64,000 nt of DNA from Psychrobacter arcticus 273-4 (GCF_000012305.1 NC_007204.1:1674001-1738000), one strand, 5' to 3'. Numbered from the stretch's first letter, positions 1 to 8,855 are shown. Program-made: numbers and translations. The notes: generated from the sequence alone by a model not told the origin.

Positions 1-1
1 T

Positions 2-685
2 CTAGATAAGACCATCCTGCTTATCGATAAGTTAAAAAGAGATCAGAACCGTCAAAATAAGATACTGTGGCAACTGCATAAAGCATTGAGAAACGAGCAG
101 TTTATCCCTAAACAAATGGGGCTTGAGTTAAGAGATATCGAAAGCATAGGCTTGGCATTTGGCGGGATAGAGGTTAGTGATAATCTTTATAACATTGAGT
201 TAAGCGATGACAGTTATCTTCTTGCTACTATCATGGGTAAACTTGCCAGCAGCAAACCCATTATCAAAGGTAAAGACATAAATATTTATGAGGGTGAGTA
301 TGTTGAATCGACAGACAAAACTGAACAACAAAAACCCTCGGCTGAAAAGCTTTGGGTTCTAAAATATCTGTCCAATAACAACACCGATGACCTGAGTAAA
401 TGTTACTCGGTTAGAGAGTATTGGCAAACTGCTGGCTTGACCCATATCGTCGAATATAAGGCCTTTTTAGCTTTAGTGCTTAAGGTCTGTGGTAGCAACT
501 TTAAGAGCGATCATATTATTAAGAAAAAAGACACTTGCTATTGGAAGCTTTATCTAAAAAAGCGGTGGTTATCCGATACTTGCGACACTCTGTATATAAC
601 AGATGCTAAGTATGTTAGATGTAATACCACATCTAACGAACCTAGTGAGAACGAATTATGGACGCTAAACTCGCTCAACGCTTAG
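2..685 (+). CDS. Partial hypothetical protein, 5' end outside the window
   Basis: The frame is open from base 2 with no stop, so the gene almost certainly begins upstream of the window; the first in-window start-like codon (TTG at 86) has no special support. The visible part encodes about 227 residues, rich in Lys, Asp and Asn, with no signal peptide or membrane segment and no motif I recognise. The C-terminal third is Trp/Tyr/Cys-rich. It overlaps the next gene by 28 bp, so the two are probably translationally coupled and functionally linked. Because the partner resembles JetD-type nucleases, this could be the last part of a defence-cluster subunit. It lacks the ABC-signature end expected of an SMC (JetC) protein. 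Function unknown. Confidence 0.6.
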   Translation, partial: LDKTILLIDKLKRDQNRQNKILWQLHKALRNEQFIPKQMGLELRDIESIGLAFGGIEVSDNLYNIELSDDSYLLATIMGKLASSKPIIKGKDINIYEGEYVESTDKTEQQKPSAEKLWVLKYLSNNNTDDLSKCYSVREYWQTAGLTHIVEYKAFLALVLKVCGSNFKSDHIIKKKDTCYWKLYLKKRWLSDTCDTLYITDAKYVRCNTTSNEPSENELWTLNSLNA

Positions 686-1569
686 AGAGCAGTAAGACTT
701 TGCTTGATATACAGCAAAAGCTACAGGCTGGTGAGGATACTATCGCTTTTAGAACGCCTAGCAATGTTTTTGCGCTACTGGTTATTTATGATGCAGATAT
801 AGGTCACAAAATAGGACGTAATATACATATAAAGCCTGGTGGTTGGAACCGTATTGTTAGCCTTATTAAAGCTCATACTAAGATAGATATAGCGCACGAC
901 GACATAACGGCAATGAAAACCAAAGATCGTGTCGACAACAGCTTGACTATGTCCAATGAGAAGATGCTGAGTAAAGCGCCTACAAAAGGATTCTTTGAAT
1001 TAAGAATGCTTGGTTCTGATAATGATTTGGCGCTTGCCACCCAGAACTATATTCATAGAGCCTCTAAAGAAAACGCTTACCTAGGTGTTCACAGTGATGA
1101 TTTGATGCAGTGGAATATTGATAATCTTATTGTCATAGAGAACTTCACTAGCTTTTGTCGTTTTACTGAGCAAGACTTAGCATTAATAGAAGGCTGGCAT
1201 GGTCAAACTACCGCTTTAGTCTATAGAGGCCACAAGGCTAGTAATACTACTCTAATTTACGAAAGCCTCAAAAACACTAAGTGCTCTAAATATATCTTTG
1301 CTGACTATGATTTCGCTGGTCTAAGCATCGCACAATCTATCGGAGAATCAATTTTAGCTACTGGCTTTATAATGCCACAAGATCCTTGGCTCAATAACGA
1401 TGAGATGCTAGATATGAATAAGAAGCAAACTAGGCTTGTACAGTCACATATCACTGTTAGCCACCCTGCTCTGCAGCCTTACTATAATCATCTGAAGGAA
1501 AATTTTTTAGCAATAACTCAAGAAGCTTTAGTCGCTAGGTCGATACCTTTAACCATTGTTAGTGTTTGA
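658..1569 (+). CDS. JetD/DUF2220-like protein with Toprim-type motifs (putative anti-plasmid/phage nuclease subunit)
   Basis: 303 residues. The C-terminal half carries a pattern like the DUF2220/JetD (MksG) Toprim-fold nucleases: a hydrophobic strand ending in Glu-Asn followed by Ser-Phe (VIENFTSF, E161), a YRG turn (residues 189-191), and an acidic DYDFAGL motif (D216, D218) resembling the GDLDxxG metal-binding motif of Spo11/topo VI-type Toprim domains. The N-terminal half is unassigned. In known Wadjet systems JetD is the last gene after kleisin, KITE and SMC subunits; here it is also last, overlapping an upstream gene cut by the window edge and followed by a terminator hairpin. The motif match is by eye, so family membership is likely but not proven. 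Alternative: another Toprim-domain protein of unknown role. Confidence 0.5.
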   Translation: MDAKLAQRLESSKTLLDIQQKLQAGEDTIAFRTPSNVFALLVIYDADIGHKIGRNIHIKPGGWNRIVSLIKAHTKIDIAHDDITAMKTKDRVDNSLTMSNEKMLSKAPTKGFFELRMLGSDNDLALATQNYIHRASKENAYLGVHSDDLMQWNIDNLIVIENFTSFCRFTEQDLALIEGWHGQTTALVYRGHKASNTTLIYESLKNTKCSKYIFADYDFAGLSIAQSIGESILATGFIMPQDPWLNNDEMLDMNKKQTRLVQSHITVSHPALQPYYNHLKENFLAITQEALVARSIPLTIVSV

Positions 1570-1683
1570 ATCAGGTTAAAGACTTAGTTTCGAAATTGAG
1601 ATCGATAGCGGGCAATCATTTAACGATAAAGTAGACCAAATATTTATTCTAGGTTGCTTAATTTTTAGTAAAATCTAGGCAAT

Positions 1684-1729
1684 AAAAAAAGCCGAATGCT
1701 ACTTTTAATCGTAACATTCAGCTTTTTTA
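1684..1729. terminator. Bidirectional rho-independent terminator
   Basis: Inverted repeat with a 12-bp GC-containing stem (GCcGAATGcTAC against GTAACATTCAGC) flanked by an A-run on the left and a T-run on the right. It lies between the convergent JetD-like gene and the malic enzyme gene and can serve both. Confidence 0.8.
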
Positions 1730-1746
1730 TTCGTATTTTCTAATTT

Positions 1747-3429
1747 TTAGAAAGAAGTACGGCGATAGTTGTGGTATCTAGGTAACCAGAAATTAGCTTT
1801 TAATCGACGTTCTAAATTTTCTGCCGTGACAGGTAATGCCAATTTATCTTCAATCGCCTGTAGGGCAACTGCATAGGCTATTTTTTCACTGATTTCTCTA
1901 ATGAACTTAATGGGCGGTAATATTGCACCTGGTGCTTTTTCATATTCCATTGATATGTCTGCAAGTGCTTGGCTTGCAGACATTAACATATTATCGCTGA
2001 TACCCGTCGCATGTGCTGCTAAAACACCTAGGCCAATACCTGGGAATATATAGCTGTTATTGCACTGAGAAATCTCGAAAGACTGATCTTCAAAAGTGGT
2101 ATTAGGGAAAGGACTACCCGTTGCCACAATTGCCTTACCTCTACTCCAGCTAGTCACTTCTTGCGGTGTTGCTTCAACACGAGACGTTGGGTTTGACAGC
2201 GGTAAGACAATTGGATGTTCAGTATTAACACATAACGCTTCGATTACCTCTCGTGTAAACAGACCTTTTTGCCCACTTACGCCGAATAATACCGTTATTT
2301 TTGCTTGTTTAACCACTTGCGCTAACCCAAGTTTCTGACTCTTATCCCAACTTTCAATAGCTGATTCTTTTTGCACTAACGGTGCTTGGAATTTTTGTAG
2401 CTCTGTCATGCTATCTGTTAGCAAACCATAACGATCAACCATAAATACCTGTTTACGTGCCTGCTCTTCCGTTAAACCTTCACGCTGCATTTGGCGAATA
2501 ATATGTTCGGCGATACCACAACCAGCTGATCCTGCACCCAAAAATGCTATTTTTTGTTGACTAAGTTTTTGACCTTTATTTAAACAAGCTGCTATCAATG
2601 TACCGACTGAAACAGCAGCAGTCCCTTGAATATCATCATTAAAACAACATAACTGATCACGATATCGATTCAATAATGGTGTCGCGTTTTCCTGTGCAAA
2701 ATCTTCAAATTGTAATAATACCTCCGGCCAACGACGCTTAACCGCTTGAATAAATAAGTCTACAAATTCATTGTATTCATCGCCAGAGATTCGTTGATTT
2801 CTCCAGCCCATATACATAGGATCATCAAGCAATTGTTGATTATTGGTACCGACATCTAATAATATAGGTAGGCAGTAAGCCGGGCTAATACCACCACAAG
2901 CCGTATATAAAGCCAATTTACCAATTGGAATACCCATTCCGCCAATACCTTGATCTCCTAATCCCAAGATACGTTCACCATCAGTGACAACGATTACTTT
3001 TACTTTTTGTTTGGTGGCGTTTTGCAGCATATCATCGATTTTATGGCGATCAGGATAAGAGATGAATAAACCACGTTTACGGCGATAAATTTGAGAGAAT
3101 TTTTCACAAGCTTGGCCAACCGTTGGGGTATATATGAGCGGCATCACTTCCTCGATATGCTGCTCAATCAAATGATGAAATAACGTTTCATTGGTATCTT
3201 GTATATTACGCAAGTAAATATGCTTATCGATATCAGTAGTAAACGAGCGAAGTTGATGATAAGCACGTAATGATTGCTCTTCAATCGTCTCAATGTTATG
3301 AGGTAGTAAACCGGTTAAATTAAAGCTATCGCGTTCCTCTGATGAAAAAGCACTACCCTTATTTAATAAAGGGGTTTCTAACAGTGCAGGACCTGAAAAT
3401 GGGATATATAACGGACGTTGGTTTGGCAT
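1747..3429 (-). CDS. maeA: NAD-dependent malic enzyme
   Basis: Oxidatively decarboxylates malate to pyruvate with reduction of NAD; cytosolic. The 560-residue length fits the large bacterial NAD-malic enzyme (SfcA/MaeA) class. Visible signatures: [10 protein letters not shown] with the catalytic Tyr (Y100), [15 protein letters not shown], catalytic Lys in PIGKLALY (K171), the metal-binding FNDDIQGTA segment, and a Rossmann GAGSAG loop near residue 298. The ATG at 3429 gives the expected N terminus. It is divergent from the bhc genes. Since the BHA cycle ends in oxaloacetate, a malic enzyme next door would give a route from C2 substrates to pyruvate; this link is inference from position only. 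Confidence 0.95.
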   Translation of the reverse strand: MPNQRPLYIPFSGPALLETPLLNKGSAFSSEERDSFNLTGLLPHNIETIEEQSLRAYHQLRSFTTDIDKHIYLRNIQDTNETLFHHLIEQHIEEVMPLIYTPTVGQACEKFSQIYRRKRGLFISYPDRHKIDDMLQNATKQKVKVIVVTDGERILGLGDQGIGGMGIPIGKLALYTACGGISPAYCLPILLDVGTNNQQLLDDPMYMGWRNQRISGDEYNEFVDLFIQAVKRRWPEVLLQFEDFAQENATPLLNRYRDQLCCFNDDIQGTAAVSVGTLIAACLNKGQKLSQQKIAFLGAGSAGCGIAEHIIRQMQREGLTEEQARKQVFMVDRYGLLTDSMTELQKFQAPLVQKESAIESWDKSQKLGLAQVVKQAKITVLFGVSGQKGLFTREVIEALCVNTEHPIVLPLSNPTSRVEATPQEVTSWSRGKAIVATGSPFPNTTFEDQSFEISQCNNSYIFPGIGLGVLAAHATGISDNMLMSASQALADISMEYEKAPGAILPPIKFIREISEKIAYAVALQAIEDKLALPVTAENLERRLKANFWLPRYHNYRRTSF

Positions 3430-3595
3430 GATGAAATCTTCTTATTAAAAGTATATGGTGCTACAAAGTTAATGGTTTAAATATTTTTACGGAGTAATTA
3501 AATAATAGAAATCTATGTCTTTATCTAACTTTCTTAAAATTATTCAAGTTAACACACTTAAAGGTGATAACTATCAGAAATCCAATGTCTTTCAT

Positions 3596-3626
3596 AAACC
3601 CTCAGCATTGATGATGAAGGGTTTTT
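3596..3626 (+). terminator. Orphan terminator-like hairpin
   Basis: Stem AAACCCT/AGGGTTT with a loop of about 15 nt followed by a short T-run. No plus-strand gene lies between 1569 and this site, so if it works it would end an unannotated short transcript, or act antisense within the maeA leader region. Confidence 0.45.
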
Positions 3627-3925
3627 CTTATTGTGATTGCTTAATTGAATAAATGATTTTTAGTAAGTTAGAGACTGAGCGATGCTGAAGAAACTGTAAA
3701 GATAAACTTGTCGGCACGGCACCATATTATACTGAAGTTATGGCAGCTCTTGAAGACATCATGCAACTGAAATGTTAATTATGAATTATTTCTGTCAAAA
3801 CATAGAAGAATAAATAGGACTAATATCCGCTATTCACGCAAAACAGTCACTGTAATAGTCTCGAGAAGACTAGCACAAAGGTTATTTAAAAACACCTTGT
3901 TACGACTTACTATTAATGCTATATT

Positions 3926-3937
3926 TCAACCGGTTGA
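3926..3937. promoter_or_regulatory. 12-bp palindrome, candidate operator upstream of bhcA
   Basis: TCAACCGGTTGA is perfectly palindromic and lies about 250 bp upstream of bhcA. A half-site-like TTCAACC recurs roughly 25 bp downstream. Function as an operator is a guess from symmetry and position. Confidence 0.3.
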
Positions 3938-4188
3938 TGAACATCTACACTTTTTCAACCAAAACCTCTTAGCTTATCCTTCGTAAAAACCGTTACCGTA
4001 AGAACGCAGTAAGTAGTAAAGTGACCAATCACCTGCAACTCCTTTCTTTGACATGGTTAATGTTTTAAACCTGAAAAACACACAAACCAAACAGTATGAG
4101 TCAGGAAGACTCTTGTATTAAATTCGCATAAAAACCTGCTTATACAACTATTCTGTCCCCTTTATATACATTTACAAGGATGTAAATC

Positions 4189-5364
4189 ATGTCGCTACAA
4201 AACCCAATTTTTATTCCTGGTCCTACCAATATTCCTGACAGACTACGTCGCGCGATGAACGTGCCGACGCAAGATCACCGTGCGCCTGATTTCTCAGACA
4301 CTTTCTTACCGGTGCTTGCTGATTGTAAAAAAGTATTTGGCACGCAAGATAGTGAAATCATCCTGTTTACCTCCAGTGGTACGGGCGGTTGGGAAGCTGC
4401 TATTAGCAACACCCTCTCACCTGGTGATAAAGTTCTGATTGCACGCTATGGTATGTTCTCCCATCGCTGGATTGATATGTGTCAGCGCCACGGACTTGAT
4501 GTGCAAGTTATCGAATGTCCTTGGGGTACAGGCGCACCTGCTGACCAATTTCAAGCTATTTTGAGCGAAGACACAGCGCACGAAATAAAAGCCGTCATGG
4601 TCACACATAACGAAACCGCGACAGGTGTCTTAAGCGACATTGGCGCCGTTCGCAAAGCCATAGATAGCAGTAACCACCCCGCTTTATTATTCGTAGATGG
4701 TGTCAGCTCAATTGCTTCTGTCCCTTTTGAGATGGATGAATGGGGCGTAGACGTTGCTGTTGCTGGCTCACAAAAAGGCTTTATGCTCGCAACTGGCATG
4801 GCAATATTAGGCGTCAGTCAAAAAGCCTTGAGTCATATGGATGAAGCTAAGCTACCACGTACTTATTTTGACTTCCGTGATATGTTGAAAGCAAATGCCA
4901 ACGGCGGCTTTCCTTATACACCACCATTAAACCTTATCTATGGTTTAAGAGAAAGTCTTGAGATGTTGTTTGATGAAGGTCTTGAAAACGTCTATGCACG
5001 TCATTATCGTTTAGCCGAAGGCGTACGACAAGCGGTTAGCGCTTGGGGTATGATATTATGTGCAAAAACTCCTGACCTTTATTCTAATACCGTAAGTGCT
5101 ATCTTTGTTCCTGAAGGCTTTAACAGTAATAAACTGACCGATCATGCTTTTAATAAATACGGTATCTCCTTTGGTATTGGTTTAGGTGAGATGAATGGTA
5201 AAGCATTCAGAATAGGTCATTTGGGTTCATTGACTGAAGTCATGGTGCTAGCAGGGCTTGCAGCCATTGAAATGGCAATGGTTGATTTGGACTACCCTAT
5301 TAAACTGGGTCAGGGTGTCGCTGCTGCACAAGAGTATTATCGCAACACTGCAACAACTAAATAA
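4189..5364 (+). CDS. bhcA: Aspartate-glyoxylate aminotransferase (BhcA), class V aminotransferase
   Basis: Fold-type I PLP aminotransferase of the serine-glyoxylate/alanine-glyoxylate group, 391 residues. N-terminal FIPGPTNIP is typical of this group; SSGTGGWEA (residues 62-70) is the PLP phosphate-binding loop; FVDGVSS carries the PLP-ring Asp (D170); GSQKGFM carries the Schiff-base Lys (K196). By itself it could be called serine-glyoxylate aminotransferase. The next three genes match bhcB, bhcC and bhcD in family and order, so the expected reaction is glyoxylate plus L-aspartate to glycine plus oxaloacetate. An AAGGA Shine-Dalgarno precedes the ATG. It is first in a four-gene row with gaps of 79, 115 and 124 bp. 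Confidence 0.88.
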   Translation: MSLQNPIFIPGPTNIPDRLRRAMNVPTQDHRAPDFSDTFLPVLADCKKVFGTQDSEIILFTSSGTGGWEAAISNTLSPGDKVLIARYGMFSHRWIDMCQRHGLDVQVIECPWGTGAPADQFQAILSEDTAHEIKAVMVTHNETATGVLSDIGAVRKAIDSSNHPALLFVDGVSSIASVPFEMDEWGVDVAVAGSQKGFMLATGMAILGVSQKALSHMDEAKLPRTYFDFRDMLKANANGGFPYTPPLNLIYGLRESLEMLFDEGLENVYARHYRLAEGVRQAVSAWGMILCAKTPDLYSNTVSAIFVPEGFNSNKLTDHAFNKYGISFGIGLGEMNGKAFRIGHLGSLTEVMVLAGLAAIEMAMVDLDYPIKLGQGVAAAQEYYRNTATTK

Positions 5365-5421
5365 AAGCTATTAAGTAACAAGCCATTAAACAACAAGCCA
5401 TTAAACAACAAGCCATTAAAC
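5363..5421. repeat. 15-bp tandem repeat, three exact units plus one degenerate
   Basis: Three exact copies of AACAAGCCATTAAAC at 5377-5391, 5392-5406 and 5407-5421, preceded by a degenerate unit starting at the bhcA stop codon. It fills most of the bhcA-bhcB gap and lies just before the bhcB ribosome binding site, so copy-number change would alter operon spacing. Confidence 0.85.
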
Positions 5422-5443
5422 AAAAGATGAAGGACTATTTTTT

Positions 5444-6424
5444 ATGATCACAAATGATGATGGATTAGTGATTCCAACCCTTGATGATATGCTAGAGGCG
5501 CATGAGCGCATTAAGCCATATATCCATCGCACTCCTGTTTTGACCTCTCGCTTTTTAAACGAAATGGCAGGCTGTGAGATGTTCTTTAAATGTGAGAACT
5601 TTCAAAAAGCGGGTGCCTTTAAAGTACGCGGCGCATCAAACGCGGTGTTTGGTCTGTCTGACGAAGCCGCAAAAAATGGCGTCTGTACACACAGCTCAGG
5701 CAACCATGCCCTGTCTTTATCTTATGCAGCGGGTCGACGCGGCGTACCGTGTCATGTGGTGATGCCGCATAGTGCACCAGAAGCTAAAAAAGCGGCAGTC
5801 CGTGGCTATGGTGGTATCATTACTGAGTGTGAGCCATCAACCACTTCACGCGAAGAAGTGTTTGCCAGAGTTCAAGCAGAAACAGGCGGCGACTTTGTCC
5901 ATCCGTACAATGATCCACGCGTAATCGCCGGACAAGCGACTTGCTCACGTGAATTTCTAGAGCAAATGGAAGAGATCGGTCAAAAACCTGACATGGTTGT
6001 GGCACCTATTGGTGGTGGTGGCATGATTTCAGGCACTTGCTTAACGCTATCGAACCTAGCCCCTGATGTCAAAATTTATGCTGCAGAGCCAGTAAATGCT
6101 GATGATGCTGCACGCTCATTTAAAGCCGGTTATATTATCGCTGATGATGCACCCGATACTATCGCTGATGGCTTAAAAGTACCGCTTAAAGATTTGACCT
6201 GGCATTTTGTCAGTAATTATGTGACTGACATTTTGACTGCGACTGAAGAAGAAATCGTTGAAGCGATGAAGCTGACTTGGACTCATATGAAAATTATCAT
6301 CGAGCCAAGTTGTGCAGTACCGCTTGCTGTCATCTTGAAGAACAAAGACGTTTTTGCAGGTAAAAAGGTTGGCGTCATCATCACTGGTGGTAACGTTGAT
6401 CTAGACAAATTGCCTTGGAACTAA
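5444..6424 (+). CDS. bhcB: Beta-hydroxyaspartate dehydratase (BhcB), threonine/serine dehydratase family
   Basis: Fold-type II PLP enzyme of 326 residues, the size of serine racemase and threo-3-hydroxyaspartate ammonia-lyase. FQKAGAFKVRGA holds the PLP Lys (K60), THSSGNHALSLS is the Asn-containing PLP ring-binding loop, and IGGGGMISG is the phosphate-binding glycine loop. In the BHA cycle the enzyme removes water from erythro-beta-hydroxyaspartate to give iminosuccinate. Family alone would allow threonine dehydratase or serine racemase; the neighbours decide the call. Start ATG follows GAAGGA with about 10 nt spacing. Translation ends 115 bp before bhcC. Confidence 0.87.
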   Translation: MITNDDGLVIPTLDDMLEAHERIKPYIHRTPVLTSRFLNEMAGCEMFFKCENFQKAGAFKVRGASNAVFGLSDEAAKNGVCTHSSGNHALSLSYAAGRRGVPCHVVMPHSAPEAKKAAVRGYGGIITECEPSTTSREEVFARVQAETGGDFVHPYNDPRVIAGQATCSREFLEQMEEIGQKPDMVVAPIGGGGMISGTCLTLSNLAPDVKIYAAEPVNADDAARSFKAGYIIADDAPDTIADGLKVPLKDLTWHFVSNYVTDILTATEEEIVEAMKLTWTHMKIIIEPSCAVPLAVILKNKDVFAGKKVGVIITGGNVDLDKLPWN

Positions 6425-6539
6425 TGATCGGCAATTAAGTATCATTAACTGATTACAAATTAAGCGTTAACTCAGCGCCAGTAATGCGCATGTTTAAACG
6501 GCTTTTTGTAAAACTAACCAACAATATGGAAGAATTAAA

Positions 6540-7691
6540 ATGATTACTGAAGAATTAGAAGTAGGTTATAACGTACCCGCCACTGTTGGTATGGACGAAG
6601 CTGACATTCAAACCCCTTGTTTGATCTTGGATCTTGACGCCCTTGAGCGTAACGTCAAAAAAATGGGCGATTATGCTAAAGCGCATAATATGCGTCACCG
6701 TAGTCACGGTAAAATGCACAAATCTGTCGATGTACAAAACTTACAAGAAGAACTTGGCGGCGCAATCGGCGTATGCTGTCAAAAGGTCTCTGAAGCGGAA
6801 GTGTTCGTACGTGGCGGTATCAAAGACGTATTGGTATCAAACCAAGTCCGCAATCCAGCCAAAATTGAGCGCTTAGCCAATTTGCCTAAGCTGGGCTCAA
6901 CCATCACCGTTTGTGTCGATGATATCGATAACGTCGCTGAGCTATCAGCTGCTGCAACCAAAGCAGGCACTGAACTGAACTGTTATATCGAAATCGACTG
7001 TGGCGCTGGACGTTGTGGTGTCACGACGACTGAAGCTGTAGTAGAGATTGCCAAAGCGATTGATGCCGCTGAAAATTTAAAATTCACTGGTATTCAAGCC
7101 TATCAAGGTGCCATGCAGCATATGGACAGCTTTAGCGATCGTAAAGCTAAAACACAAATCGCTATTGATCAGGTACAAGAAGCAATCGATGCGCTAACAG
7201 AGATCGGTCTTAAGCCAGAATTTGTTTCAGGTGGCGGTACTGGTAGTTATTATTTCGAAAGTAATTCAGGTGTTTTCAACGAATTACAGTGTGGCTCTTA
7301 CGCGTTTATGGATGCGGATTATGGTCGTATTCTAGACGAAGACGGCAACCGTATCGATGCGGGTGAATGGGAAAATGCCTTATTCATCCTAACTTCTGTT
7401 ATGAGCCATGCCAAAGCTGACAAAGCCATTGTTGATGCCGGTCTAAAAGCTCAGTCAGTTGACAGCGGCCTACCCTTTGTCTATGGTCGTGACGATGTTG
7501 AATATGTTAAATGTTCAGACGAGCATGGCGTAGTCAGCGATCCAAATGGCGTACTTGAAATCAATGAAAAATTAAAACTGGTACCTGGTCATTGTGATCC
7601 TACTTGTAACGTTCATGATTTTTATATTGGTGTGCGTAATGGTAAAGTTGAAACCGTATGGCCAGTATCTGCACGCGGTAAAATGTACTAA
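6540..7691 (+). CDS. bhcC: Beta-hydroxyaspartate aldolase (BhcC), D-threonine aldolase-like
   Basis: 383 residues, fold-type III PLP enzyme of the D-threonine aldolase / D-serine dehydratase family. The N-terminal barrel begins with TPCLILDLDALERN, followed by the PLP-Lys motif HGKMHK (K58). GGGTGSYYFE is the phosphate-binding loop. The C-terminal VPGHCDPTCN supplies the His/Cys divalent-metal site of this family. Role in the BHA cycle: joins glycine and glyoxylate to (2R,3S)-beta-hydroxyaspartate, the carbon-carbon bond-forming step. GGAAGA lies just before the ATG. A strong hairpin follows the stop codon, unlike the gaps after bhcA and bhcB. Confidence 0.9.
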   Translation: MITEELEVGYNVPATVGMDEADIQTPCLILDLDALERNVKKMGDYAKAHNMRHRSHGKMHKSVDVQNLQEELGGAIGVCCQKVSEAEVFVRGGIKDVLVSNQVRNPAKIERLANLPKLGSTITVCVDDIDNVAELSAAATKAGTELNCYIEIDCGAGRCGVTTTEAVVEIAKAIDAAENLKFTGIQAYQGAMQHMDSFSDRKAKTQIAIDQVQEAIDALTEIGLKPEFVSGGGTGSYYFESNSGVFNELQCGSYAFMDADYGRILDEDGNRIDAGEWENALFILTSVMSHAKADKAIVDAGLKAQSVDSGLPFVYGRDDVEYVKCSDEHGVVSDPNGVLEINEKLKLVPGHCDPTCNVHDFYIGVRNGKVETVWPVSARGKMY

Positions 7692-7732
7692 GACTTATAA
7701 GCTAAATTAGTATGATTTTATCAATTTAGTTT

Positions 7733-7773
7733 AAAGGGGCTGTTGTAGCTTTAGCCTACAACAGCCCCTTTTT
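7733..7773 (+). terminator. Strong terminator-like hairpin between bhcC and bhcD
   Basis: A perfect 16-bp stem (7733-7748 with 7756-7771; core GGGGCTGTTGTAG/CTACAACAGCCCC), 7-nt loop, T-run on the plus strand and matching A's on the other side. It lies 42 bp after bhcC and ends 43 bp before bhcD, so it may cut bhcD expression relative to bhcABC, or protect the bhcABC mRNA 3' end. Confidence 0.85.
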
Positions 7774-7815
7774 ATTCAAGAATTACAAATTAAGAAGTAT
7801 AAAAAGGAATTTATA

Positions 7816-8817
7816 ATGAGTGAAGCAAATAGTGTTAATAGTAACGAAGGTTTATTGATCGTATCAGAAGACGCTTGCAAATCAGTGATTGATCGCCCTT
7901 CTGCATTTATCGCCGTTGAAAATGTTTTTGCGTCAATGTCACGAGGGGACGCGTATAATTTCCCTGTCATCCGTGAAGCCATTGGCTATGCTGATGCGCT
8001 ATATGGCTTTAAATCAGGTTTTGACCGTGCTGGTAAATCACTAGGTCTAAAATCAGGTGGTTATTGGCCAGGCAATGCCGCTAAAGGCTTGACCAATCAT
8101 CAGTCAACGATTTTCTTATTCAATCCAGATAATGGCAAATTGCGTGCACTAGTCGGCGGCAACTACCTAACAGCGGTACGTACGGCAGCAGCATCGGCAG
8201 TATCAATCGCCCATCTAGCACGTAAAGACAGCAAAGTACTTGGTATGGTGGGTGCGGGTCATCAGTCTACTTTTCAGCTGCGTGCCGCTCTTGAGCAACG
8301 TAGCTTTGAGAAGGTAGTGGCTTGGAATAAGAATAAAGATCGTCTCAAAAACTTACAAGCAGTCGCTGAAGAATTAGGCGTACCGTTTGAAGCCGTTGAG
8401 CGCGAACAGTTATGTAGCGAGGCGGATGTGATCATTACCATTACTTCAGCGTTTGAGCCATTACTGATGAAAGAGTGGATCAAACCGGGTACGCATATCG
8501 CCTGTATGGGTACCGATACCGTTGGGAAGCAAGAAGTTGATGTCAATTTAGTTGCCTCTGCTACTGTATTCACTGATGAGATCGCACAATCGATCAGTCT
8601 TGGTGAAGCCCAGCATGCAATTAAATCTGGCGCGATCAAAGAGTCTGATATTACTACGCTTGGCGATGTCATCAATGGCGATCACCCAGGTCGCAGCTCA
8701 GATGATGAAATTACCTTGTTCGATGGTACAGGTGTTGGTTTACAGGATTTAGCAGTAGCCTCTGCTGCTGCTAAGCTTGCACTTGAAAAAGGCGAAGCTC
8801 AGCATATCTCATTATAG
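7816..8817 (+). CDS. bhcD: Iminosuccinate reductase (BhcD), ornithine cyclodeaminase / mu-crystallin family
   Basis: 333 residues. GGNYLTAVRTAAASA in the middle is the substrate-side family motif, followed by a Rossmann NAD(P)-binding loop LGMVGAGHQS, and near the end DGTGVGLQDLAVA, a hallmark of the ornithine cyclodeaminase/mu-crystallin family. In the BHA cycle it reduces iminosuccinate to L-aspartate, regenerating the amino donor for BhcA. Generic annotation would be 'ornithine cyclodeaminase family'; it lies directly behind A, B and C in the canonical order. AAGGAA precedes the ATG. It is separated from bhcC by the hairpin at 7733-7773, so it may have its own promoter or rely on readthrough. 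Confidence 0.87.
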   Translation: MSEANSVNSNEGLLIVSEDACKSVIDRPSAFIAVENVFASMSRGDAYNFPVIREAIGYADALYGFKSGFDRAGKSLGLKSGGYWPGNAAKGLTNHQSTIFLFNPDNGKLRALVGGNYLTAVRTAAASAVSIAHLARKDSKVLGMVGAGHQSTFQLRAALEQRSFEKVVAWNKNKDRLKNLQAVAEELGVPFEAVEREQLCSEADVIITITSAFEPLLMKEWIKPGTHIACMGTDTVGKQEVDVNLVASATVFTDEIAQSISLGEAQHAIKSGAIKESDITTLGDVINGDHPGRSSDDEITLFDGTGVGLQDLAVASAAAKLALEKGEAQHISL

Positions 8818-8855
8818 CTCCCGTTATAATTAGGAGGCTAGTCACTGCATTTTAG

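Larger units (their letters stand above)
3430..4188. other. Long intergenic region between maeA and bhcA
   Basis: 759 bp without a convincing gene. It should hold the divergent promoters of maeA and bhcA. Seen: an orphan terminator-like hairpin at 3596-3626, a small inverted repeat (TAGTCT/AGACTA) near 3857-3874, and a perfect 12-bp palindrome TCAACCGGTTGA at 3926-3937. A 46-codon ORF from about 3513 has no support. No IclR-type bhcR regulator gene is present here. Confidence 0.6.

Noticed and set aside
3512..3652. Small 46-codon plus-strand frame between maeA and bhcA
   Set aside because: No ribosome binding site, and its end runs through the hairpin at 3596-3626; more likely non-coding.
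8274..8675. 133-codon minus-strand frame inside bhcD
   Set aside because: Antisense shadow of a conserved gene; composition follows the complementary codons.
4189..8817. Reading the four genes as separate amino acid catabolic enzymes (serine-glyoxylate aminotransferase, threonine dehydratase, D-threonine aldolase, ornithine cyclodeaminase)
   Set aside because: Each family name is possible alone, but the four together in A-B-C-D order are explained much better by the beta-hydroxyaspartate cycle.
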